A DNA stretch of 32,208 nucleotides, taken from contig JAFWWC010000013.1 in the NCBI GenBank assembly GCA_017518105.1, positions 1-32,208 on the forward strand, given 5' to 3'. This DNA is from Selenomonadaceae bacterium. Lineage in GTDB: Bacteria > Bacillota > Negativicutes > Selenomonadales > Selenomonadaceae. The translations under genes and the position numbers were made by a program. Numbering within the stretch: the stretch's first letter is position 1; each line of letters starts with the position of its first letter. The notes beneath the pieces are model-generated. The model ran no database searches. It saw only the letters and a program-made list of their open reading frames with translations, and was not told where the DNA came from. This document shows positions 7,363 to 16,856 of this stretch, piece by piece.

Positions 7363-7383
7363 GACTGTTCCTCCACAAAATTT

Positions 7384-8586
7384 TTACTGATAAGCCTGAG
7401 CGAGAATTTCGATTGGGTGAACTGGTTTGATGTCGGTGCCGTGATGAATTTGCATTCGACAGGTACCACAGTCGCAGATGACTTTATCGAAGTCGTGTTG
7501 CTTGACGCGCGCGAAAAGTTTCGCGCCAATCTTCATGGAGATTTCGTACTTTTCTTTACGAAAACCGTAGTTGCCGGAAATGCCGCAACAGCCAGAATCC
7601 GCGAGATTGACATTTGCGCCGGCTTCTTCCAAGATGTCCTGAGCGGGAAGCCCGATCGCTTGCGATTTCAAGTGGCAAGGTACGTGGTAAAGTAATCGCT
7701 GGTTGAGAGGCTTTAAGTTGTCATTGAATTCGCCGCGTTCCTGTAACATTTCCAAGAACTCGAAGGCGTCGTAAACATTGGTAGCGGCTTCGTGGAATTT
7801 ATCTTCGCCAAAAAGTTCGTGGTACTCTTCTTTTAGCATGAGAGAACAACTTGTGCAGGGCGTGACGACCGGAATGTTTTTTTGTTTCCAGTCGAGAATG
7901 CGAGCAATGTTGTTATCGGCGTGTTGTCTAGCTTCGTCAAGGTAGCCGGTGACGACAAGCGGCGAGCCACAACATTTGAACTGCTTATCGATTAAAACTT
8001 CATAGCCGTTGGCGTTCATAACCTTGACAAATGCGTTGCCTACGTGAGGCTCATTGTCATTGATGTAGCAACCGGTGAATAGTACGACTTTTTTAGCTGA
8101 CGCCGGTTGCTTGATAGAGTTGAAAGCGTCTTTGAAAGGAGTAGCGGCGTAGGCAGGCATGTTTCTTTCACCGGCGATACCGAGTGCGCTGAACACGCCC
8201 AAAGCTTTGCCGATACTCATGCCAAGATTGGAGAAGGTCGCGCCGAAAGGAATTTTGCGAATTAGATTAGCCATGCGCTCACCGTGAGCAAGCATATCTT
8301 CGGAGCGCAAATGCTCATGCTTTTTATAATACTCGGCGCGTTGTAACATGTTGAGCGTTGAGATGGCGACGCCGGAAGGACAAGCGCGGTCGCAACTTTT
8401 GCAGTTGGAACAGTAGTTTAAACTTTCCTCAATGTCTTCTTGAGAAAAATGCATTCTGCCATGAGCCGGACCGACGAGCTTTGGACCGCGATAGTCTTTG
8501 ATAGCCGCCATAACGGGACAATTCGCCATGCAACTTGTGCACGACAAACAGCGGTCGCCGGTAAAAATTGCTTTAGTGTCGCTCAT
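7384..8586 (-). CDS. glpC: anaerobic glycerol-3-phosphate dehydrogenase subunit C
   Basis: A 400-aa iron-sulfur subunit. Two 4Fe-4S ferredoxin-type clusters are visible: C13-x2-C16-x2-C19-x3-C23P and C59-x2-C62-x2-C65-x3-C69P. They are followed by two CCG domains (CCGSPL and CCGISG, with the preceding cysteines in LFTGCYINDNEP and YHVPCHLK). It is predicted to anchor the GlpAB dimer at the membrane and pass electrons to menaquinone. The start ATG overlaps the glpB stop (ATGA). The length matches the family. Confidence 0.93.
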   Translation of the reverse strand: MSDTKAIFTGDRCLSCTSCMANCPVMAAIKDYRGPKLVGPAHGRMHFSQEDIEESLNYCSNCKSCDRACPSGVAISTLNMLQRAEYYKKHEHLRSEDMLAHGERMANLIRKIPFGATFSNLGMSIGKALGVFSALGIAGERNMPAYAATPFKDAFNSIKQPASAKKVVLFTGCYINDNEPHVGNAFVKVMNANGYEVLIDKQFKCCGSPLVVTGYLDEARQHADNNIARILDWKQKNIPVVTPCTSCSLMLKEEYHELFGEDKFHEAATNVYDAFEFLEMLQERGEFNDNLKPLNQRLLYHVPCHLKSQAIGLPAQDILEEAGANVNLADSGCCGISGNYGFRKEKYEISMKIGAKLFARVKQHDFDKVICDCGTCRMQIHHGTDIKPVHPIEILAQAYQ

Positions 8587-9776
8587 AAAGTCGCCCCCTT
8601 GTAAGCTGACGCAATGGCGATTCCGCCTGCTGAACGCTCGAAAATTTTATCGCAACCGCCGAGATTTGCGCCGACAACGTGCAGATTGTCAAATAAAACA
8701 TTGCCGTCTGCGTCAATCGGATTTAGTTTATCGTTAGTAAGAATTCCGGTCGTAGAAAAACCTTGCGGCTTGTCGCTGAAAAGTTGCATGTTGCTCCAGT
8801 TTTCTGCGCCGGTCGGGAAGAAAACCGGCAAGTCAAAAATCGGCTCGCGGGGTTGGTCGAAGTCGCGCATTGTCAAGCCGCCGCTGTAAAAACCGCCCGT
8901 CGCTAAAATTATTTTCCGCGCAGGGAAAATCTTTTCGCGAACAGCATTTTCAACGATGACGCCTGTAACTTTTTTTCCGTCCGTGATGCCGCGCACAACT
9001 TTGGAATTCTCGAAAAATCTAACGCCGGAAGCTTGCAAGTATTTCATGAAGGCGCGTTGAAGTCTGATACCAGGCGGCGAAGGAGGCAAGCAAGTAGTTT
9101 CGATGATTTGAGCGCGAATTTGAGTTTGGACAACGTCGCGAGAAAAATCGCCGGCAACGCCCAAAATCGGCGGAATGATAATCGCGTCATCTTTGCTGGC
9201 TTTTAAAGCTTTGAGTTCATTGGCAAAGGGTTGTTCGTTGTCGGTTAAAAGTTGAGCGGCGTCCATGCAAGTGATGTCGCGCCCGCCGAGCAAGTGCAAA
9301 TCGATTTTCGCGATTTCAAAAGTTTTATTGGGGAAATATTTTTTGAGATTGTTGGCAAGCATCGAGGCATAAAAATCTTTCAAGCCGTTTATCCCGACGA
9401 TGAAAAATTTTTTCTTGTTGGCAAGGTTACTGGCGTTCATTGATTCGGGAACAAGAGCGGAATATTTGAGCGTGCCGACCGCCGTAACAATCGGAAGGAG
9501 CGCGGACAATTTGCCGACGTAGGGAAGATTAGCTTGCTCAGTGACTTCGTAGAAAAACTTCGCCGCCTCGTCACAAGCCTTAAGCCCGATTTTTTTATAG
9601 GGGTGATGAGCGGGCAAATTTTCAAGAGAGCCGAAATCAATCGCGCCGCTAGCCAGAGGCAAGGAGCCTGAACCGTAAGTTAGCACGGTGACTTTTTGTT
9701 TGCGGGAAGCCGCAACGGAAGCCGCCATAAGTCCGGCAAGTCCGCCGCCGATAACGATAACGTCAGAAGTTTTCAT
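8583..9776 (-). CDS. glpB: anaerobic glycerol-3-phosphate dehydrogenase subunit B
   Basis: A 397-aa flavoprotein subunit with N-terminal dinucleotide-binding VIVIGGGLAGLMAA and a C-terminal FAD-binding segment (LHVVGANLGGCD). It matches GlpB, which works with GlpA to oxidise glycerol-3-phosphate to dihydroxyacetone phosphate without oxygen. It overlaps glpA and glpC by ATGA at both ends, so the three subunits are translated as a coupled operon. Confidence 0.92.
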   Translation of the reverse strand: MKTSDVIVIGGGLAGLMAASVAASRKQKVTVLTYGSGSLPLASGAIDFGSLENLPAHHPYKKIGLKACDEAAKFFYEVTEQANLPYVGKLSALLPIVTAVGTLKYSALVPESMNASNLANKKKFFIVGINGLKDFYASMLANNLKKYFPNKTFEIAKIDLHLLGGRDITCMDAAQLLTDNEQPFANELKALKASKDDAIIIPPILGVAGDFSRDVVQTQIRAQIIETTCLPPSPPGIRLQRAFMKYLQASGVRFFENSKVVRGITDGKKVTGVIVENAVREKIFPARKIILATGGFYSGGLTMRDFDQPREPIFDLPVFFPTGAENWSNMQLFSDKPQGFSTTGILTNDKLNPIDADGNVLFDNLHVVGANLGGCDKIFERSAGGIAIASAYKGATL

Positions 9777-11383
9777 TGCGATACCTCCGTAACGTTCATG
9801 GAAAGTTCGTAGATTGAACGTGTCATTTCTGTTTCACGTAGCGTCCTGCCTAAAAGCACGGGGCGAATTCCCTTCCAACGTCCTTGCAGAAATTCTTTCA
9901 TGCGGGTAAGTGAATCTTTCGCGGAAGGTTCGACGCCCATATCAGCGAATACAGCCGCCGCTCTCAAAGCGCAGAAATTGCCTTGACAAGTACCCATGCC
10001 AATTCGCGTCCTGCGTCTAACATCGTTTACGATAAAGCTGGTGTCGTCCTTGCAAATTTCTTCGACTTCGGCGCGAGTCACGTTTTCGCATTCGCAAACT
10101 AATTCGCGGCTTTCGGGGTCGCTCTCCAGACGCGCAACAACTTTTTTGAAACGGTCGACGCCTAAACGAGTTGCCGCCAAGTTGACGCCGTAAGACGGGA
10201 AAAATTTTTTAGCGCGGTCAATATCGGCTTGCGGAACTTCTTCGACAAGCGGTTCATCGGCAGTTCGGCAAGGTGTGTTGTTTCCGAGTTTGGCGCAGAT
10301 TTGGTTGCACATTTTTTCCGCCATAAGTCGATAGGTCGTGAACTTGCCGCCGACGATTGTGAATAAGCCCTTTAAGCCGTCTTGTGCATGGTCGACGATT
10401 GCAAAGCCGCGAGACGCGCTCCGTCCGACTGCACCGCCCGGCGGAATGTAAAGCGGGCGACTTCCTGCAAAGGTGCGCAAAATTCTAAAGTCGCGCAAAT
10501 CCTCAAAAGTCTGTTCGCCGATTTTTATTAAGCTCTCGACTTCCTCGCAGGAAGTGGAAGTGTCTTCTGGGTCGGGCACGCTCATTGACGAAGTACCCAG
10601 AATTGTAATTGAGCCGTGCGGAACAAAAATATCGCCGTCGGAAGATTTATGCAAGCGATTGACGACGTGATTAACGATTCGCTGATTGAACGCAATCAAT
10701 GTTCCTTTGTCAGGTTGAACGCCGATTTCGACGCCGGCGAGTTTGCCGACAAAACCAGCCCAGCCGCCCGCCGCATTAACCGCAATGTCACAGCCGATTT
10801 CGTAAGTTTCGCCGGTGAATTGATTGCGAACTTTAACGCCGCGCAGTTCTCCGTTTACGGTATCGAAGCCGATAACTTCGGTGTAAGTCTTGAGTTGCCC
10901 GCCGTAGCGTTTTGACGAATCGATAAGTTGCCAAGCCATGCGGAAGCCGTCAACCGCCGCATCGGGGACAAGATACGCGCTCTTAACGTGTTTTCTTGAA
11001 AGTCGCGGTTCTAATCTGAACGCCTCGTCCAAAGTAATGGGCGTCGCTTCGATTCCGCTGTCTTTGCAACCTTTAACCCAAAGTTCCTCGTAAGCGGGAT
11101 CGTCAATGTCAAGGCGTGTGAACATGCCGCCGCAAGGTTCGACGCAAGACTTTCCGATTTTGCGCATGATTTGGTTTTCGATAATGCATTCTTTGGCGGC
11201 TTCCTGGTCTTTGACGGCGTAACGTCCGCCGCTGTGTAGCAGTCCGTGATAGCGCGAGCTTGCGCCGTTGACCAAGTCATTTTTCTCAACGAGCAGAGCT
11301 TTGACACCGCGCATGGACAAATCGCGCAAGATTCCAAGTCCTGTCGCTCCGCCGCCGATTACTACCACTGTAGTTTTTTCCAT
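9773..11383 (-). CDS. glpA: anaerobic glycerol-3-phosphate dehydrogenase subunit A
   Basis: A 536-aa FAD-dependent catalytic subunit. VVVIGGGATGLGILRDL near the N-terminus is the FAD Rossmann motif; SSRYHGLLHSGGRYAV is the family FAD/substrate signature. The C-terminal part carries a BFD-like 2Fe-2S domain (CECENVT ... GMGTCQGNFC). ATG 11383 is preferred over GTG 11392, because AGGTGAGG lies across the latter. It is first in the glpABC operon, with its own promoter and palindromic operator at 11430-11459. Confidence 0.93.
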   Translation of the reverse strand: MEKTTVVVIGGGATGLGILRDLSMRGVKALLVEKNDLVNGASSRYHGLLHSGGRYAVKDQEAAKECIIENQIMRKIGKSCVEPCGGMFTRLDIDDPAYEELWVKGCKDSGIEATPITLDEAFRLEPRLSRKHVKSAYLVPDAAVDGFRMAWQLIDSSKRYGGQLKTYTEVIGFDTVNGELRGVKVRNQFTGETYEIGCDIAVNAAGGWAGFVGKLAGVEIGVQPDKGTLIAFNQRIVNHVVNRLHKSSDGDIFVPHGSITILGTSSMSVPDPEDTSTSCEEVESLIKIGEQTFEDLRDFRILRTFAGSRPLYIPPGGAVGRSASRGFAIVDHAQDGLKGLFTIVGGKFTTYRLMAEKMCNQICAKLGNNTPCRTADEPLVEEVPQADIDRAKKFFPSYGVNLAATRLGVDRFKKVVARLESDPESRELVCECENVTRAEVEEICKDDTSFIVNDVRRRTRIGMGTCQGNFCALRAAAVFADMGVEPSAKDSLTRMKEFLQGRWKGIRPVLLGRTLRETEMTRSIYELSMNVTEVSQ

Positions 11384-11429
11384 AATCCTCACCTAGTTTC
11401 GTTGAAACTCTCCTGAAATTTTTATGTAG

Positions 11430-11459
11430 GATTGTACTTCACAATCGCACTTTGGTCAA
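11430..11459 (-). promoter_or_regulatory. glpABC promoter with overlapping palindrome
   Basis: On the minus strand TTGACC (11454-11459), 17-base spacer, TACAAT (11431-11436). A perfect inverted repeat GATTGT-N5-ACAATC (11430-11446) covers the -10 box, which is a natural place for a repressor. Which regulator binds is unknown. Confidence 0.7.
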
Positions 11460-11476
11460 CGCTCCGCACAAAATAT

Positions 11477-11505
11477 TTTACAAGCCGCTCGTTTTCTGAT
11501 AGACT
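11477..11505 (+). promoter_or_regulatory. rplI-lonC promoter
   Basis: TTTACA (11477-11482), 17 bases, TAGACT (11500-11505), 29 bases before the rplI start. It is divergent from the glp promoter, with the -35 boxes 17 bases apart. Confidence 0.65.
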
Positions 11506-11534
11506 GGCGCAAGTTCAGTTAGGAGGCATTCAAT

Positions 11535-11981
11535 ATGAAAGTTATATTACAAGCAGACGTTAAAAAGGTTGGCGTAAAGGGCGATGTCGTCGAAGTGTCG
11601 GACGGCTACGGGCGCAATTATCTTTTGCCGCGAAAATTGGCAGTGGAAGCGAACGCCGCGAACTTGAATACGGCTAAGGTTAGGGCGGAAAGCAAAGCTC
11701 GCCGTGCTCAGCAAGAGGCGGACGAGGCTAAACTCCTCGGCGCACAGCTGGAGAAAATCTCCGTGAAAGTCCCCGTGCGCATTGGCAAGGACGGAAAACT
11801 TTTCGGCTCGGTCTCTGGCTCTGATGTCGCTAAGGCTCTCAAAGACAGTCACTCGCTAAACGTCGACAAACGCAAGATTTCCATTCAAGGCGACGTGACG
11901 GGCGCGGGTGTCTACGAGGCAGTTATCAAGCTCCATCCCGAAGTTGCCACGAAGATTAAAGTTGAAGTCGTCGAGTCATGA
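11535..11981 (+). CDS. rplI: 50S ribosomal protein bL9
   Basis: A 148-aa protein, the normal length. The N-terminal domain MKVILQADVKKVGVKGDVVEVSDGYGRNYLLPR is the bL9 signature that binds 23S rRNA. It is followed by the long connecting helix (residues ~42-75) and a C-terminal domain starting near KLFGSVS. GGAGG precedes ATG 11535. The stop overlaps the lonC start (ATGA). Confidence 0.97.
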   Translation: MKVILQADVKKVGVKGDVVEVSDGYGRNYLLPRKLAVEANAANLNTAKVRAESKARRAQQEADEAKLLGAQLEKISVKVPVRIGKDGKLFGSVSGSDVAKALKDSHSLNVDKRKISIQGDVTGAGVYEAVIKLHPEVATKIKVEVVES

Positions 11982-14005
11982 ACTTCTTTAAAAAATTTTT
12001 CGGCAAGAAGAATATGCCGCAACCTAGGCACGAGACCGACCTCGACAGGGAAATATCCGCGCTATATGCAATCCTCGTCGAGGTCATGGGCTCTGATAGA
12101 TTGGTTCTGCAAGCCGGCAAGATGGACGCGCTCCGCTATATGCGCTCGCACGACCCCGAGGAAAGAATTCTCGCCTTGCGTCGAATCCTCGAAGAAAATC
12201 CAACGCTATCGCTACCTAAACGCTCCGACCTTCATCAGCAAGTTCTTCTAATCTCGGAAATGCTCGCGGACATCATAGCGCGTCGGCAGATTGAAGACAA
12301 AATCGAACGCAAGCTCAACGAGAAACTGGAGAAGGAGCATCAAGACTACGTTAAGGATATTCGCTTGCAGATACTAAAGGAAGAGAATCCCGCCGACGAG
12401 TCGCCGCACGATAAAAAGAAGCGCGAAGAACTTCAAGAGCTGGAAGACGTTCACTTAACGCAGTCGGTTATGGAACTCTTGCGCCCGCAGTCCTTGGAAG
12501 AAATCGTTGGACAGGAACGGGCGGTTAAGTCTCTGCGTTCAAAGCTCGCCTCGCCCTATCCGCAACACTTAATCCTTTACGGTCCGCCGGGCGTCGGCAA
12601 GACTACGGCGGCTCGGCTCGTGCTGGAGGCTGTGCGCGGTACAGAGCTCAGTCCCTTCAAAGAGAACGCGCCCTTTGTTGAGACTGACGGCACGACGTTA
12701 CGTTGGGATCCGCGAGACGTGACTAATCCTTTAATCGGCTCCGTGCACGACCCGATTTATCAAGGCGCACAAAAGCAACTTGCCGACGGCGGCATACCCG
12801 AACCCAAGCCCGGTCTCGTCACGGACGCGCACGGCGGCATTCTCTTTATCGACGAGATTGGCGAAATGGATTTGATGTTGCAGAACAAGTTGCTTAAGGT
12901 TTTGGAGGATAAGCGCGCTTACTTCGAGTCAAGCTACTACGACCCGACTGACGAACGCGTTCCGCCATATGTCAAAATGCTTTTCGAGAACGGTGCGCCC
13001 GCTGACTTTGTTTTAATCGGAGCGACGACCCGTGACCCTTCCGCTTTGAATCCGGCGTTGCGTTCGCGCTGTGCTGAAATTTACTTCGAGCCGTTGACGC
13101 CCGCGCATATCGTCGAGATTGTCCTAAACGCCGCTAAAAAACTCAATGTCGAACTTGAGAACGGATTAGCCGAAATCATCAGCGAATACACGATTGAAGG
13201 GCGCAAGGCAATTAATATCCTAGCCGACGCCTACAGCCTAGCCCTAGACCGCTCCGAGGATAAAGTCTTGCACATAGACCGCCCGATTAAAATCACTAAG
13301 CAAGACGTTTACGAGGTCGCGCAAGCTAGTCGCCTTTATCAATACGTCACAAAGAAAGCGTCTAGTAAGTCGGCAGTCGGGCATATCTTCGGCTTGGGCG
13401 TGAGTGGCTTTATCGGTTCGGTGATTGAGATTGAAGCAGTTGTCTTCGACGAGGAAAAGGGCAAGGGCACGATTCGATTCAACGAGACGGCGGGCAGTAT
13501 GGCTAAGGATTCCGTGTTCAATGCGGCAAGTGTCTTGCGGCGCGTGACGGGCAAGGACATTCACGACTACGACGTACATATAAACGTTATCGGCGGAGGC
13601 AACATTGACGGACCGAGCGCGGGCACAGCGATACTTGCGGCTTTGGTCAGCGCAGTCACTGGTAAAAAGATTCGTCAAGACGTGGCAGTCACCGGAGAAA
13701 TCTCTTTGCAAGGCAAGGTTCGACCCGTCGGCGGCGTCTTCGAGAAGGCTTACGGCGCAAAGCAAGCGGGCATTAAGACGTTGATTATCCCGAAGGAGAA
13801 CGCCAAGGACATTCCCAAAGGTCATCTCGGCTTGAAGATATTCGCAGTCGACACGGCGGAGGAGGCGTTTAAAAAAATCTTCGCCGAGCCAATCGACGAA
13901 CCTAAGCCCGAAGAAAAAGTTTCACTCGACAAGGACGAACAGATAAAAAAAATTTCCTCGACGACAGTGACGCCAGAGGAACTCGAAATGCTAACTAGCA
14001 AATGA
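11978..14005 (+). CDS. lonC: LonC-type ATP-dependent protease
   Basis: A 675-aa cytosolic protease. It lacks the large Lon N-domain and instead has a ~160-residue charged helical N-terminal part. An AAA+ domain follows, with Walker A GPPGVGKTT at residues ~202-210 and Walker B GGILFIDEIGEM. The C-terminal Lon peptidase domain has the catalytic Ser in IDGPSAGTA and Lys in the EKAYGAKQAG segment. The overall plan fits the Lon-C group first named in spore formers. Position right after rplI, with a four-base overlap, is typical of this group. A terminator follows at 14009. Confidence 0.88.
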   Translation: MNFFKKFFGKKNMPQPRHETDLDREISALYAILVEVMGSDRLVLQAGKMDALRYMRSHDPEERILALRRILEENPTLSLPKRSDLHQQVLLISEMLADIIARRQIEDKIERKLNEKLEKEHQDYVKDIRLQILKEENPADESPHDKKKREELQELEDVHLTQSVMELLRPQSLEEIVGQERAVKSLRSKLASPYPQHLILYGPPGVGKTTAARLVLEAVRGTELSPFKENAPFVETDGTTLRWDPRDVTNPLIGSVHDPIYQGAQKQLADGGIPEPKPGLVTDAHGGILFIDEIGEMDLMLQNKLLKVLEDKRAYFESSYYDPTDERVPPYVKMLFENGAPADFVLIGATTRDPSALNPALRSRCAEIYFEPLTPAHIVEIVLNAAKKLNVELENGLAEIISEYTIEGRKAINILADAYSLALDRSEDKVLHIDRPIKITKQDVYEVAQASRLYQYVTKKASSKSAVGHIFGLGVSGFIGSVIEIEAVVFDEEKGKGTIRFNETAGSMAKDSVFNAASVLRRVTGKDIHDYDVHINVIGGGNIDGPSAGTAILAALVSAVTGKKIRQDVAVTGEISLQGKVRPVGGVFEKAYGAKQAGIKTLIIPKENAKDIPKGHLGLKIFAVDTAEEAFKKIFAEPIDEPKPEEKVSLDKDEQIKKISSTTVTPEELEMLTSK

Positions 14006-14008
14006 ATT

Positions 14009-14044
14009 TAAAAGCCGCCCCCGATTTGGAGGCGGTTCTTTTAT
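14009..14044. terminator. bidirectional terminator between lonC and exoA
   Basis: AAAGCCGCC ... GGCGGTTCTTTTATTTT hairpin. It also overlaps the last codons of the convergent exoA gene, and reads as GC stem plus T-run on the minus strand as well. Confidence 0.75.
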
Positions 14045-14790
14045 TTTAGCGTCAAGGTTATGGGGCAATGGTCGCTACCGAAGATATTGCTTTCAATCGT
14101 GGCGGCGTCAACTCGTTCAATCAGCCGTTCAGAGATTAGGAAGTAATCGATACGCCAGCCCGCGTTCGTGAGGCGAGCCTTTCTAAGATAACTCCACCAC
14201 GTGTAAGCACCAGTCAAAGTCGGATTGCGGCGGCGGAAGATGTCTACAAAGCCCGCGTTCAAAAGCTCCGTGAACTTGCCACGCTCCTCGTCGCTGAAGC
14301 CCGCGCTCTTGTGATTCGCCGCAGGATTCTTTAAGTCAATCGGCTCATGCGCTACGTTGAAGTCACCGCAGACGATAACAGGTTTAACCTCGTCCAGTCC
14401 ACGCAGATAATCGCGGAAGACGTCTTCCCAAGTCAGGCGACGCTCAAGCCATTCTAGGTTGTGCGAATTGGGGACGTAGACATTGACGAAAAAAATTTCT
14501 CCTAGGTCGAGAGTAATAACGCGCCCTTCGCTATCGAATTCGTCAAAGCCAATGCCGCAAGTGAAGTTCTTCGGCTCCACGCGGGAGAAAATCGCCGTGC
14601 CCGAATAGCCTTTGCGTTCTCCGTGATTCCAAAACTGCTTGTAGCCGTTAAACTCAAGGATAGCCTCGCCGGGTTGCATTTTAATTTCCTGCACAGCAAA
14701 TATATCCGCGTCGAGCTGTCTGAACGCGGGCATGAAATCTTTTTTGAGGCGGGCGCGCAAGCCGTTGACATTCCACGATACAAATTTCAT
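14041..14790 (-). CDS. exoA: exodeoxyribonuclease III / AP endonuclease
   Basis: A 249-aa member of the Xth/ExoA family. Catalytic residues are visible: N7 in SWNVNGLRAR, Glu in QEIKMQ, GDFNVAHEPIDL, GWRIDYFL and the C-terminal GSDHCPI. It acts on abasic sites in base excision repair. AAGGTGA lies a few bases before the ATG. It is 52 bases after ligA on the same strand, consistent with a pcrA-ligA-exoA repair operon. Confidence 0.95.
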   Translation of the reverse strand: MKFVSWNVNGLRARLKKDFMPAFRQLDADIFAVQEIKMQPGEAILEFNGYKQFWNHGERKGYSGTAIFSRVEPKNFTCGIGFDEFDSEGRVITLDLGEIFFVNVYVPNSHNLEWLERRLTWEDVFRDYLRGLDEVKPVIVCGDFNVAHEPIDLKNPAANHKSAGFSDEERGKFTELLNAGFVDIFRRRNPTLTGAYTWWSYLRKARLTNAGWRIDYFLISERLIERVDAATIESNIFGSDHCPITLTLK

Positions 14791-14842
14791 CGAATCACCT
14801 TCAAACTAAATCGAAGTAGAGGACTGCTCGCTCAAAAGAATC

Positions 14843-16849
14843 TCATTCAGCCAACATCTTCTCGAAGTCTTCTTCGTTGAGAATCGTAATGCCCAGTTCA
14901 AACGCTTTGGAAAGTTTGGTGCCCGCCTTCTCGCCCGCAATGACGTAATCGGTATTCTTGCTGACGGAACCTTTGACAAGTCCGCCGCGTTCGATAATAA
15001 TTTTGCTTGCCTCGTCGCGTGTGAATTTATCAAGCTTGCCCGTAAGCACGAAGCTCTTGCCCGCTATCGCCGACTCGATAATTTTTTTCTCCGCCTCCAT
15101 TGTTAAACCAGCCTCCTTGAGTTCGTCGAGTATCTTAAGATTATCCGCGTCGTCAAAGAATTCCCTAACATGCCGTGCCGTGATTCCTCCGATGTCCGGC
15201 ACCGCTTGAAGGGCTTCTTCCGTCGCTTTGGAAAGTTCGCTAAGCCCGCCGAAGTGTTGAATCAAATCACGAGCCGCAGCACTTCCCACACCGAATATCC
15301 CTAAGCCCGTCAGCAATTTGGCGGGCGAATTCTTTTTGCTCTCTTCTATCGCCGCAAGGACTTTATCCGTCGCCTTAGCCAGCCCGAAAATTTTCTTAGC
15401 AAGCAACTCATCTCGACGCTCGCGAAGTTTATAAACGTCCGCAACCGTCTTGATGAAACCTTCCGCAATGAGTTTGGGTATAGAAGTCTCGCCTAGCCCG
15501 TGAATGTCCATGGCTTTGCGCCCCGCGAAGTTCAGCAAATGATTCTCCAACTGCGCGGGACAATTTACATTGACGCAACGATAATCAGTGGCGGACTCCT
15601 CACGCTCCAACTTGTGCTTGCAAACCGGGCACGCCTCTGGCATTTTGAACGGCACGGAATCTTTCGGACGCTTGCTAACGACGACCCCGCTAACCCGCGG
15701 GATTATCTCGCCCGACTTGTAAACCTTAATCGTATCGCCTATGCGAACGTCCAGTTCATCGATAAAGTCTTGGTTGTGCAAGGTCGCCCGCTCAACTTTG
15801 GTTCCGTTCAAGCTCACCGCGTCGAAAACCGCCGTAGGAGTGATTCGACCCGTGCGACCCACGCTTAGTTCAATGCGGCGTAAGATTGTCTCGCGCTCAT
15901 CGGGCGGATACTTGTAAGCCACTGCCCAACGCGGAAATTTGCTCGTCGCGCCGAGTTGTTCACGCTGTGCAAAGGAATTCACCTTAACTACTGCACCGTC
16001 AATGTCATAATCCAAACTAGCCCGCCGCTGTCCAATTTCCTCTATCGCCCGCCAAACTTCCTCGAACGTCTTGCAAACTTTGTACGCGTGAATGATTTTT
16101 ATCCCGTTGCGCGTCATGAAGTCGTAAGCTTCGACGTGGCTTTGAATCTCGACGCCCTCAACCCTCTGCAGATTGAACACGAACATTGATAGCCGCCGCT
16201 CCTTAACAATCCTGCTGTCGAGTTGGCGTAGCGTGCCCGCCGCGCAGTTCCTTGGGTTCGCAAACGTCTTTAAGCCGAGCCGTTCCTGCCGCTCATTAGT
16301 CGCCGCAAAGTTCTGCCGCGTCATGTAGACTTCGCCGCGTATCTCAAGATATTTCGGCGCGTCGACCAGCCGTTGCACTACGTCATCAATCACGCGGGCA
16401 TTTTCCGTTACCTCCTCGCCCTGATGACCGTCGCCACGGGTGATTGCCTGAAGAAACTGCCCGCCTTCGTATCGCAGAGCCAATGACAAGCCGTCAATCT
16501 TCTCCTCAACGACGAATTCGGGCGAATCAAGCTTTGCAATTGCGTCTTTGATGAAGTCTTCCACTTCCTCGCGGCTGAACACGTCCTGCAAAGACAGCAT
16601 CGGCACATCGTGCGCGACGACCTTGCCCGCCTCCCGACGTGCAGAACCTCCTACAAGTTGCGTCGGTGAAGTCGGCGTGATGAATTCCGGATAAGCCGCC
16701 TCCAACTCCTTTAGCCGCGTCATCAGCTTATCGTATTCGTAATCGGAAATTTCTGGCGCGTCCAGTTCGTAATACTTTTTATTGTGCCGCCGAATCTCCT
16801 TGCGAAGTCTTAACAGTTCCTCCTTGACTTGAGAAATCTCCAAAGTCAT
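14843..16849 (-). CDS. ligA: NAD-dependent DNA ligase
   Basis: A 668-aa full-length LigA. It has the Ia domain with YYxLDxPEISDYEYD, the active-site lysine K117 in EEKIDGLSLAL, an OB-fold, a four-cysteine zinc finger (CPVCKHKL ... CVNVNCPAQ), helix-hairpin-helix repeats and a C-terminal BRCT domain (GKSFVLTGKLDKFTRDEA...). It seals nicks in replication and repair. Its ribosome site TAAGGAGG overlaps the pcrA stop codon, eight bases upstream, so the two are co-translated. Confidence 0.97.
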   Translation of the reverse strand: MTLEISQVKEELLRLRKEIRRHNKKYYELDAPEISDYEYDKLMTRLKELEAAYPEFITPTSPTQLVGGSARREAGKVVAHDVPMLSLQDVFSREEVEDFIKDAIAKLDSPEFVVEEKIDGLSLALRYEGGQFLQAITRGDGHQGEEVTENARVIDDVVQRLVDAPKYLEIRGEVYMTRQNFAATNERQERLGLKTFANPRNCAAGTLRQLDSRIVKERRLSMFVFNLQRVEGVEIQSHVEAYDFMTRNGIKIIHAYKVCKTFEEVWRAIEEIGQRRASLDYDIDGAVVKVNSFAQREQLGATSKFPRWAVAYKYPPDERETILRRIELSVGRTGRITPTAVFDAVSLNGTKVERATLHNQDFIDELDVRIGDTIKVYKSGEIIPRVSGVVVSKRPKDSVPFKMPEACPVCKHKLEREESATDYRCVNVNCPAQLENHLLNFAGRKAMDIHGLGETSIPKLIAEGFIKTVADVYKLRERRDELLAKKIFGLAKATDKVLAAIEESKKNSPAKLLTGLGIFGVGSAAARDLIQHFGGLSELSKATEEALQAVPDIGGITARHVREFFDDADNLKILDELKEAGLTMEAEKKIIESAIAGKSFVLTGKLDKFTRDEASKIIIERGGLVKGSVSKNTDYVIAGEKAGTKLSKAFELGITILNEEDFEKMLAE

Positions 16850-16856
16850 CGCCTCC

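Noticed and set aside
13244..13825. Open frame of 193 codons opposite the lonC peptidase domain
   Set aside because: It is antisense to the conserved Lon catalytic region and has no supporting signals.
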